From the NCBI GenBank assembly GCA_002127415.1, contig MWJR01000114.1, positions 1-10,467 on the forward strand: 10,467 bases of DNA, in the 5' to 3' direction. The notes under the pieces were generated by a model. It saw nothing but the letters and a program-made list of their open reading frames with translations. It did not search any database and had not been told where the DNA came from. The stretch comes from Calditrichaeota bacterium AABM5.125.24 (GTDB lineage: Bacteria; Electryoneota; AABM5-125-24; Hatepunaeales; Hatepunaeaceae). Position numbers and translations under genes: made by a program. Each line of letters opens with the position of its first letter. Position 1 is the first letter of the stretch. Below are positions 1 to 4,967 of the stretch, piece by piece.

Positions 1-867
1 CCCCATCCCCCCCAGCTTGAGCCGTAGATACTCCGGCAGTATGAACGAACCCCGGTGAACTGCTGGATTATAATAACGCAGCACCCCGGCAATTGTGTTG
101 TATCTCACCTCATCCGGCCCTGAAAGAACTTGGGGGCCCTTCGAGGCTATCCCCAGACCCCAAACCCCTGAGGGATAACCAGGAACATGGGTTAGGTATA
201 GCCCGGTATCCGCGAATATCCTACTTAAAACAGCTAAAACATCACCTATCCGCTCCGCAGAATAGAACGGCGAACCCATCTGGCAGGTCATTATTCCGTC
301 GTCACTCAGCGCCTTATGAACGTCGCGGTAAAAAGACGATTCAAAGAGTCCCACCGCCGGACCAACCGGGTCTGTCGAATCGACGATCACCAAGTCAAAC
401 TCCCCCGATTTCCCCTTCGCATAGTCCAGCGCATCGCCGATCACCAGCTCTACACGCGGATCTTCATACGCCTCTTTCGCCCACTCAAAAAACTCCCGGC
501 TGACCTCAACTACATCACTGTCGATCTCAACCTGCACGGCGCGCTCCAGAGTCGGATGTCTCAGCAGCTCACGCAGAACACCACCATCACCCCCACCCAC
601 CACCAGCACACTCCGCGGGTCGGGATGGGTCAGCATCGGCACGTGAACCAGCATCTCGTGATAGGCCGCCTCATCGCGCTCGGTGAGCATTATCAGACGG
701 TCGAGGGTCAGCACACGACCGTAGGCGTAGGTATCGAATACATCTATGGTCTGGTAACGGCTGCGGCGGTGCGTCAGGTGCCGTTTGATCCGCAGAGCCA
801 ATCCGACGTCATCGGTATGACGCTCCAGAAACCAGAACTCCCCTGCGGAGACCTCGGGCGATTCCAT
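1..867 (-). CDS. speE: Spermidine synthase-like aminopropyltransferase SpeE (C-terminal end cut by window edge)
   Basis: Transfers the aminopropyl group of decarboxylated AdoMet to a diamine (putrescine, or possibly agmatine) in the cytoplasm. Translating the minus strand gives 289 codons that run off position 1. The residue pattern is that of the family: Q39 in the RYQTI segment, YHEM at 69-72, the nucleotide-binding loop VVGGGDGG at 89-96, E115, and the catalytic segment VDSTDPVGPA at 162-171, where D163 and D166 correspond to the paired catalytic aspartates of spermidine synthases. The family is about 280-300 residues and the last visible residues (FILPEYL) are near the usual C-terminus, so only a short tail is missing. 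The ATG at 865-867 is fixed by an in-frame TAA about 20 bases upstream; no clear Shine-Dalgarno sequence precedes it. It is the fourth gene of the minus-strand polyamine operon, 94 bases after the arginine decarboxylase. Substrate choice (putrescine versus agmatine) cannot be decided here. Confidence 0.93.
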   Translation of the reverse strand, partial: MESPEVSAGEFWFLERHTDDVGLALRIKRHLTHRRSRYQTIDVFDTYAYGRVLTLDRLIMLTERDEAAYHEMLVHVPMLTHPDPRSVLVVGGGDGGVLRELLRHPTLERAVQVEIDSDVVEVSREFFEWAKEAYEDPRVELVIGDALDYAKGKSGEFDLVIVDSTDPVGPAVGLFESSFYRDVHKALSDDGIMTCQMGSPFYSAERIGDVLAVLSRIFADTGLYLTHVPGYPSGVWGLGIASKGPQVLSGPDEVRYNTIAGVLRYYNPAVHRGSFILPEYLRLKLGGMG

Positions 868-873
868 ACTGGG

Positions 874-908
874 GTTAAGAGTTAAAAGTTAAGAGTGAAG
901 AGTTATTA
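874..908. repeat. Heptanucleotide microsatellite, five units
   Basis: Five consecutive 7-bp units with consensus GTTAAGA: units 1 and 3 are exact, units 2 and 4 carry one change each, and the fifth (GTTATTA) carries two. It lies in the 94-base gap between the arginine decarboxylase stop and the speE start and ends only a few bases before the speE ATG, so unit number would change the leader of speE in the polycistronic mRNA. The unit carries an in-frame stop for speE, so no extension of speE through it is possible. Confidence 0.85.
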
Positions 909-961
909 GATTTTGAGCTTTTGGAGCAGTCACTCAGGCGCTTTATTCATCTGTCCGTTAT

Positions 962-1435
962 TCACCACAACACCACTGCCGCAACTACCGCACCCACCTC
1001 TAATACCCGGAGTTCTACCGAAACGCTCTCGATCCGGTCCATCTCAAGCTGCCGATCCTCCAGTGCCTGTCTTGCCATATACCGCACCTTCTCCTCGGCA
1101 TCAGCCGCCCCTCCCCGGTAAACCCCCTCCATAATAACCCCCGCCTTCGAAGGGTCGTCCGGTATCCCCACCGCCACCGCCGCCGACAGCAGCTCACCTG
1201 GACAATCGGAGGTCAGTGAACCGATCGCCGCACATACCACCCCCCCACGCGGAAGTTCTTCTGGAGACCCTTCCATCGCTCCGGGCGGAAGTATGCTGGT
1301 AATCTTCACCAGATTCAGATCGCCCACCCCCGCTGCCGCAAGCGCACGATCAAAGGCGGTCAAGGCCGCCCCGCCGTCACCTGAACCGCGAATAAGCCGG
1401 TAACGGTTGGGAACGTAAACGGGATTAAAGGTCAA
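962..1435 (-). CDS. Pyruvoyl-dependent arginine decarboxylase
   Basis: Decarboxylates arginine to agmatine, the entry step of polyamine synthesis in organisms lacking PLP-type SpeA. The 157-residue protein aligns from memory with archaeal (Methanocaldococcus, 165 aa) and chlamydial (AaxB) enzymes along its length: FNP near the N-terminus, AFDRAL (27-32), NLVKITSILPPG (41-52), SDCPGE (76-81), GVIME (99-103), ELDRIESV-like DRIESVSVE, and a hydrophobic end VVLW. Self-cleavage is expected between T46 and S47, turning S47 into the pyruvoyl group; a Thr-Ser pair (instead of Ser-Ser) is also known in chlamydial AaxB. E103 is the likely counterpart of the archaeal catalytic Glu109. The start is TTG at 1433-1435: an in-frame TGA lies nine codons upstream and no ATG or GTG falls between. 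No good Shine-Dalgarno is visible. Third gene of the polyamine operon, 88 bases after speD. Confidence 0.93.
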   Translation of the reverse strand: MTFNPVYVPNRYRLIRGSGDGGAALTAFDRALAAAGVGDLNLVKITSILPPGAMEGSPEELPRGGVVCAAIGSLTSDCPGELLSAAVAVGIPDDPSKAGVIMEGVYRGGAADAEEKVRYMARQALEDRQLEMDRIESVSVELRVLEVGAVVAAVVLW

Positions 1436-1523
1436 TGGATGATTGGCGATGGTCGATGTTCAGTTTCTCTGAGCAATACGATGGCGATGCGACATCCAAC
1501 CGACAGGAGCTCCATTACTGAGG

Positions 1524-1937
1524 CTACACCGCCGGCTTGTGGGGGAGCGGCCGTCCGTCCGATTCGAGATGACCGCGAAAGAACTCGCACACCTCAAAGT
1601 GCGATGCGCCCAAAGCCTTGAGCAGCAGGTCAAAGCCGCGGTAAGGGTCAATCTCATCACCGCAGGTGAACAGGTCAACCGCTGCATAGCCGTATTCCGG
1701 CCAGGTGTGGATCGCAAGATGCGACTCCGCAATCACCACCACCCCGCTGACCCCGTGCGGATTGAACAGGTGAAACACCTCCCCAACCACCGTCGCACCG
1801 GTGGCATTAGCCGCATCCATCATAGCAGCGCGCACGTGGTCGGAATCGTTGAGCAGTTCCGGTGAACAGCCAAAATACTCGACCATCAACTGGTGACCCA
1901 GCGAATGAACCCCCGAATATCTATCCTTCAAATCCAA
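1524..1937 (-). CDS. speD: S-adenosylmethionine decarboxylase proenzyme SpeD (bacterial/archaeal short class)
   Basis: Makes decarboxylated AdoMet, the aminopropyl donor for SpeE. The 137-residue chain matches the short self-processing class typified by Thermotoga maritima SpeD: SLGHQLMVE (12-20), GVSGVVVIAESHLAIHTWPE (62-81), GYAAVDLFTCGD (83-94), PHKPAV at the end. Cleavage is expected between E71 and S72, giving a pyruvoyl group from S72; H77 and C92 have the same spacing from the serine (+5 and +20) as the catalytic His and Cys of the Thermotoga enzyme. The first possible start is TTG at 1935-1937. A second TTG two codons downstream (1929-1931) has the better-spaced GGGGGA ribosome binding site, so the true protein may lack two residues. 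No ATG or GTG exists between these and the upstream in-frame stop. It follows the regulator gene after an 81-base gap that carries a microsatellite. Confidence 0.95.
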   Translation of the reverse strand: MDLKDRYSGVHSLGHQLMVEYFGCSPELLNDSDHVRAAMMDAANATGATVVGEVFHLFNPHGVSGVVVIAESHLAIHTWPEYGYAAVDLFTCGDEIDPYRGFDLLLKALGASHFEVCEFFRGHLESDGRPLPHKPAV

Positions 1938-1974
1938 TCCCCCGGAAACTCTTAATGGACGGTGATCTATAACT

Positions 1975-2014
1975 GAAGTGCCTGAGTGCCTAAGTTCCTA
2001 AGTGCCTGAGTGCC
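1975..2014. repeat. Octanucleotide microsatellite, five units
   Basis: Five consecutive 8-bp units with consensus TGAGTGCC (units GAAGTGCC, TGAGTGCC, TAAGTTCC, TAAGTGCC, TGAGTGCC). It fills half of the gap between the regulator stop (2019) and the speD start (1937). No coding function or hairpin is apparent. Confidence 0.88.
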
Positions 2015-2018
2015 AAAG

Positions 2019-2561
2019 TTAAAAATACGGCGGTGATGTAATCCACAGAACCGTGGCCATCACCTTACCAGGGTTAAGCAGCCGATGTTCGCGGTCGGCG
2101 GTAAAGTAGAAGCTGTCCCCCGCCTTGACCCGATGAAACTCCCCCCCAAACCGAAGCTGTATCCTTCCGCGCAGAACATGGCCGAAAGTGTCACCGGGGA
2201 AGGGCTGCCGTAGCGACGTGGCTGTCCCCGGCGGCAGCTGCAGCAGCGCCGGCTCCATCACCCGATTGGTGGCTCCGGGAACCAGGAGAAGCAGCCTGCC
2301 GGTCCCCCCCTCGTCGATCTCAACCTGATCGGCAGCCGTAAACACCACCCGCTCACGTTGACCCTCACGGAAGAAATCGGCCAGCGAGACGTGGAGCGCG
2401 TCCAGGATCATCTTCAGGCTGTCTATCGAGATCGAGGTGCGACCCCGTTCGATCTGAGAGATGAACCCATTGGTCAGACCCGCGCGCCGTGCCAGCTCAT
2501 CCTGGGTCAGCTCGGCGGACATCCTCAGGTTGCGGATCTTGCTGCCGATCTCGGCGATCAT
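2019..2561 (-). CDS. XRE-family regulator with C-terminal cupin domain (probable polyamine regulator)
   Basis: DNA-binding transcription factor of 180 residues. Residues 6-62 form an HTH_3/Cro-CI domain with the recognition region TQDELARRAGLTNGFISQIE (19-38); residues about 105-176 form a cupin_2 effector-binding domain (PGTATSL, GHVLRGRIQLRFGG, VKAGDSFYF, HRLLNPG). Only isolated histidines (H128, H159) are present, so the full cupin metal triad is not evident. The architecture and length are those of PuuR/SinR-like regulators, several of which sense polyamines; being first in an operon with speD, arginine decarboxylase and speE supports a local polyamine-feedback role (inference). The ATG at 2559-2561 fits the usual N-terminus; the bases upstream are not purine-rich, so ribosome binding looks weak. 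A strong promoter lies about 40 bases upstream. The ligand and its effect (repressor or activator) are unknown. Confidence 0.9.
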   Translation of the reverse strand: MIAEIGSKIRNLRMSAELTQDELARRAGLTNGFISQIERGRTSISIDSLKMILDALHVSLADFFREGQRERVVFTAADQVEIDEGGTGRLLLLVPGATNRVMEPALLQLPPGTATSLRQPFPGDTFGHVLRGRIQLRFGGEFHRVKAGDSFYFTADREHRLLNPGKVMATVLWITSPPYF

Positions 2562-2603
2562 AGTGGCAGGATAATAAGAATCTACCTTACTAAAAGACGC
2601 CCT

Positions 2604-2632
2604 AATATAAAACCAACAATCATCACTGTCAA
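2604..2632 (-). promoter_or_regulatory. Near-consensus sigma70 promoter of the polyamine operon
   Basis: On the minus strand a perfect TTGACA (2627-2632) is followed by a 17-base spacer and TATATT (2604-2609), one base off TATAAT. Expected transcription start is near 2597, giving a leader of roughly 35 bases before the regulator ATG. This is the strongest promoter-like match I found in the window. An operator for the regulator probably overlaps it, but I could not single out a convincing dyad. Confidence 0.8.
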
Positions 2633-2744
2633 GCTCTTTTTGCCTTTTTTACCGCAGATGAATAAATTGGCAATCCCCCATATTCATACAATAACATATT
2701 GATAATACAAGGATTACAGTGAGCAATCTTTACCTGATATATAA

Positions 2745-2766
2745 TAAGATCATAACTTAAGATCAT
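2745..2766. repeat. Pair of 9-bp direct repeats TAAGATCAT
   Basis: Two exact copies at 2745-2753 and 2758-2766, start-to-start 13 bases, immediately 3' of a TATAAT hexamer. Could be tandem half-sites for a regulator; no further copies noticed nearby. Confidence 0.5.
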
Positions 2767-2793
2767 TCAAGAGGATAGACACACAACCGCTGA

Positions 2794-2833
2794 TTTCGGA
2801 CGGCCGGAATCGTCTAAATTTCAACGTCCGAAA
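2794..2833. promoter_or_regulatory. Stem-loop upstream of the aldolase gene (9-bp perfect stem, 22-base loop)
   Basis: Arms TTTCGGACG (2794-2802) and CGTCCGAAA (2825-2833) are perfectly complementary. On the plus strand the right arm runs into A residues, not T, and on the minus strand the T-run precedes the hairpin, so it does not fit an intrinsic terminator in either direction. It may be an operator dyad or a 5'-leader structure, depending on where transcription of the aldolase gene begins. Confidence 0.5.
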
Positions 2834-2846
2834 AAAACCAGAACGG

Positions 2847-2875
2847 TTGCTTGAGGGTCAACGGATAGTTATATT
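2847..2875 (+). promoter_or_regulatory. Weak candidate promoter for the aldolase gene
   Basis: TTGCTT (2847-2852), 17-base spacer, TATATT (2870-2875). The -10 is good but the -35 matches only three positions, so an activator might be needed or the real promoter may lie elsewhere in the intergenic region. Confidence 0.3.
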
Positions 2876-2926
2876 ACCTTCGTTCTACTCAGGAACTAAG
2901 TTTATATAACTTAAACAGGAGGAATT

Positions 2927-4003
2927 ATGTCCAACACACTTGACAGGATAGTGGAGCTGTTGGGTGACGACGCCGACGAACTTCTGAACTACCGCTGCAC
3001 AGCCGTCACCAGGGACCGGCTCTACCTGCCCGGTCCGGACTTCATTGACCGCGTGTTTGTCGGCAGCGACCGTCCAGCCGCGGTGCTGCGCAATCTGCGG
3101 ACGGTCTGCGATCACGGGCGTCTGGCCGGCAAGGGGTATCTCTCGGTGCTGCCGGTGGATCAGGGGATCGAGCATTCCGGGGGGGCTTCGTTTGCTCCCA
3201 ATCCCATCTACTTCGACCCGGAACATATCGTCGAGTTAGCCGTGGAGGGTGGCTGCAACGCGGTGGCATCGACCCTGGGGGTGCTGGGAGCCGTGGCGCG
3301 CCTCTGGGCGCACAAGATCCCGTTCATCGTCAAGCTGAACCACAACGAGCTCCTCACCCATCCCAACACCTATGACCAGATTATGTTCGCGAGTGTGAAG
3401 CAGGCGTTCGACCTGGGCGCCGTGGCTGTGGGAGCCACAATCTACTACGGGTCGGCGGAATCCTCCAGGCAGATCATAGAGGTCTCGGAGGCGTTCGCCT
3501 ACGCGCACGAGTTAGGGATGGTGGCAGTGCTCTGGTGTTACCTGCGCAGCGAAGGCTTCAAGGTGGAGGGGGTGGACTACCATTCTGCAGCCGACCTGAC
3601 CGGTCAGGCCAACCATCTGGGAGCCACGATCCAGGCCGACATCATCAAGCAGAAACTGCCGGACGCAGGTCATGGCTACGAGGCAGTCAATAAGGTCACC
3701 AAAGGATATGGAAAATACAGCTCGAAGATGTATAGTGACCTGATGACCGATCACCCGATAGACCTGGTTCGCTACCAGGTGGTGAACAACTATATGGGTC
3801 GGGTCGGTCTGATCAATTCAGGCGGCGCTTCCGGCGAGAACGACCTGGCGGATGCCTGCAAGACGGCGGTGCTGAACAAGCGCGGCGGGGGAATGGGGCT
3901 CATCAGCGGCCGGAAGGCGTTTCAGCGCCCGATGGAAGAGGGGGTCCGACTGCTTAACACCATCCAGGATGTATATCTGTGTGATGAGGTGACGGTGGCA
4001 TAA
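2927..4003 (+). CDS. fbaB: Class I fructose-1,6-bisphosphate aldolase, FbaB/DhnA type
   Basis: Cleaves or forms fructose-1,6-bisphosphate from dihydroxyacetone phosphate and glyceraldehyde-3-phosphate in glycolysis/gluconeogenesis, by a Schiff-base lysine without metal. The 358 residues closely follow E. coli FbaB (350 aa) from end to end: PAAVLRNLRTV (50-60), GYLSVLPVDQGIEHSGGASF (70-89), NPIYFDP, KLNHNE (136-141), GAVAVGATIYYGS (164-176), GVDYHSAADLTGQANHLGAT, ADIIKQK (237-243), LINSGGASG and GLISGRKAF near the C-terminus. By comparison with E. coli the Schiff-base lysine should be K241 (K243 is the nearby alternative). The start ATG follows AGGAGG at 2917-2922, the best ribosome binding site in the window, suggesting high expression. 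It is the only clear plus-strand gene and is followed 18 bases after the stop by a strong hairpin. Codon use looks like that of its neighbours. Confidence 0.96.
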   Translation: MSNTLDRIVELLGDDADELLNYRCTAVTRDRLYLPGPDFIDRVFVGSDRPAAVLRNLRTVCDHGRLAGKGYLSVLPVDQGIEHSGGASFAPNPIYFDPEHIVELAVEGGCNAVASTLGVLGAVARLWAHKIPFIVKLNHNELLTHPNTYDQIMFASVKQAFDLGAVAVGATIYYGSAESSRQIIEVSEAFAYAHELGMVAVLWCYLRSEGFKVEGVDYHSAADLTGQANHLGATIQADIIKQKLPDAGHGYEAVNKVTKGYGKYSSKMYSDLMTDHPIDLVRYQVVNNYMGRVGLINSGGASGENDLADACKTAVLNKRGGGMGLISGRKAFQRPMEEGVRLLNTIQDVYLCDEVTVA

Positions 4004-4020
4004 GGAGTGGCCGAGTAGTA

Positions 4021-4062
4021 TTTGTTGTGGTGTCGGGTGCCATCACCCGACACCACAACAAA
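4021..4062. repeat. Perfect 19-bp stem hairpin after the aldolase gene
   Basis: Left arm TTTGTTGTGGTGTCGGGTG (4021-4039), loop CCAT, right arm 4044-4062 fully complementary. It starts 18 bases after the aldolase stop. The strong GC core could stop RNA polymerase or protect the 3' end of the mRNA, but there is no T-run beyond the stem on either strand, so it is not a standard intrinsic terminator. Its GTGTCGGG core resembles the GTAGTCGGG core of the hairpin at 4189-4219, suggesting related REP-like elements. Confidence 0.7.
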
Positions 4063-4077
4063 ATTTGGGAATAGGGG

Positions 4078-4109
4078 GATTGCTTCGTCACTTCGTTCCT
4101 CGCAATGAC
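4078..4109 (+). repeat. 32-bp dispersed repeat arm, copy 1
   Basis: Starts GATTGCTTCG and ends CTCGCAATGAC. Identical over all 32 bases to 6134-6165, and complementary to a shortened 26-base version at 6088-6113. Repeats of this kind (GTCATTGCGAG...GCAATC) are known to be scattered in intergenic DNA of many bacteria. Here it is a single arm without its inverted partner. Confidence 0.85.
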
Positions 4110-4151
4110 AGATCGGGCGCCGTTATGGTAGCCGTCCGATAACAACTTAGT

Positions 4152-4193
4152 ATTAGAACAATGCTTGAAAGCATTTTCGTGACTTAGCTGTAG
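4152..4193 (+). repeat. 42-bp dispersed repeat with palindrome, copy A
   Basis: Begins ATTAGAACAATGCTTG and ends TTAGCTGTAG. Differs from the reverse complement of 6208-6249 at only two positions. Contains the palindrome AATGCTTGAAAGCATT (7-bp arms, GA centre) followed by TTCG. Confidence 0.88.
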
Positions 4194-4219
4194 TCGGGGC
4201 TGTCTCAAGCCCGACTACA
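4189..4219. repeat. GTAGTCGGG hairpin (copy A)
   Basis: Arms TGTAGTCGGG and CCCGACTACA, extendable by two pairs if one G bulges; loop GTCTCA. It begins inside the end of the 42-bp repeat and ends seven bases before the stop codon of the convergent secreted-protein gene. Its partner at 6043-6069 has the same loop core and paired changes in the stem. Confidence 0.75.
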
Positions 4220-4226
4220 AATACTA

Positions 4227-4943
4227 TCACAGTTTAACTGTTTTACAGTGAATTGGCTCATACCCTTGAGCATCCAGCCTGATAAGGTAGATCCCACTCG
4301 ATAGATCAATCAGGTCTTCAAGCCGGACAACATTTTTTCCAGCCGGTGCACGACCCTCCCAGACCACGGCCACGAGCTTGCCCTGTATGTCATAAAGGGA
4401 GATCTTTACCGCTGCAGGTATCGGCAGGTTATAGCTGACACCGGACGACCCGCCCCAGGGGCTCATCCTCCAGCCGCGCCACTCAGGGCGGTCCTCTGCA
4501 GTTCCAGGACGAACCGCCGCCGGTCGTGCTTCCAAGGTAAAGGTCAGCACCCGTCTTATTGTGGTATCAGCCACAGCAGTCAGTGTGATCGTGGTCCTCC
4601 CAACGCCCGGTTCAACCTGCGGCTTGAATTTGACCAGCAGCGTATCAGAACCTGAAGCCGGCAACTCCAGCGTATCGGCCAAGACCCACGGCGGCCAGCA
4701 GACCATACTTCCCTGGCAGATCTCTACCGTCCAGCCCTCCGGCGTGCCGGGCTCATTCACCCAGGCGATCCGGCTCTCCTGATCCCACATGTTGGTGATC
4801 AGGCTGGCGAAGACCGCCAGCGAATCCATATAGCCTACACCCTCCGTCGAATCCGGCTCTACTGTGAACTCCTGAGCTGCGGCTGAAGCCACTAATAGCG
4901 AAATCAGTAAAGCCGCCAGCAACTGCCGTCCGCTTCTGTGCAT
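4227..4943 (-). CDS. Secreted protein with C-terminal T9SS-type/FlgD-Ig-like sorting domain
   Basis: Exported 238-residue protein of unknown specific function. Residues 1-23 are a signal peptide with a charged start, hydrophobic core LLAALLISLLVASAAA and likely cleavage after AAA. Residues about 25-140 look like one beta-rich domain with a C76/C82 pair (ICQGSMVCWPP) that could form a disulfide. Residues about 168-238 (VKISLYDIQGKLVAVVWEG, AGKNVV, SSGIYLIRLDAQG, KTVKL) match the pattern of T9SS type A C-terminal sorting domains and FlgD-Ig-like folds: a YD.QG turn, SGIYL motif and terminal K.VKL strand. The domain may serve for export across the outer membrane and attachment. The start ATG at 4941-4943 has GGAGG about ten bases upstream. 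It lies 24 bases after the TlpA-like lipoprotein gene, so the two are probably co-transcribed and may act together outside the inner membrane. Confidence 0.8.
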   Translation of the reverse strand: MHRSGRQLLAALLISLLVASAAAQEFTVEPDSTEGVGYMDSLAVFASLITNMWDQESRIAWVNEPGTPEGWTVEICQGSMVCWPPWVLADTLELPASGSDTLLVKFKPQVEPGVGRTTITLTAVADTTIRRVLTFTLEARPAAVRPGTAEDRPEWRGWRMSPWGGSSGVSYNLPIPAAVKISLYDIQGKLVAVVWEGRAPAGKNVVRLEDLIDLSSGIYLIRLDAQGYEPIHCKTVKL

Positions 4944-4967
4944 CTTCAGGTCGCCTCCTCTCTAAGT

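Larger units (their letters stand above)
2562..2926. other. Divergent AT-rich intergenic region between regulator and aldolase genes
   Basis: No gene is seen in this 365-base stretch. It holds the minus-strand promoter near 2604-2632, two exact 9-bp direct repeats TAAGATCAT (2745-2753 and 2758-2766, 13 bases apart), a TATAAT hexamer on the plus strand at 2740-2745 without a good -35 partner, a 9-bp stem-loop at 2794-2833, and the leader of the aldolase gene. An AAGTT/AACTT dyad (2897-2911) sits just before the aldolase ribosome binding site. Composition is clearly more AT-rich than the flanking coding DNA. Confidence 0.6.
4004..4226. other. Repeat-filled intergenic region (copy A) between convergent genes
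   Basis: No gene. From left to right: a 19-bp-stem hairpin (4021-4062), a 32-bp dispersed repeat arm (4078-4109), a 42-bp dispersed repeat with an inner palindrome (4152-4193) and a GTAGTCGGG hairpin (4189-4219). Short open frames here (for example minus 3954-4208) consist of repeat sequence and are not taken as genes. A similar arrangement in opposite orientation fills 5994-6244. Confidence 0.8.

Noticed and set aside
93..503. Plus-strand open frame rich in Pro, Arg and Ser
   Set aside because: Antisense to speE; composition is typical of a shadow frame in GC-rich coding DNA.
316..885. Long plus-strand open frame (189 codons)
   Set aside because: It is antisense to speE, whose motifs are unmistakable on the minus strand; the plus-strand product has no recognisable features.
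874..2014. Short repeats as a CRISPR array
   Set aside because: Units are 7-8 bp in direct tandem without spacers, and no cas genes are present.
2740..2745. TATAAT as the aldolase promoter
   Set aside because: No acceptable -35 hexamer at 16-18 bases upstream; it remains only a possibility.
4021..4062. Hairpin as a standard intrinsic terminator of the aldolase gene
   Set aside because: There is no T-run after the stem on either strand; kept only as a hairpin of uncertain function.
3954..4208. Minus-strand 84-codon frame after the aldolase gene
   Set aside because: Made of repeat elements; its ENAFKHCSN stretch also appears in a frame at 6136-6570 only because both read the same 42-bp repeat.
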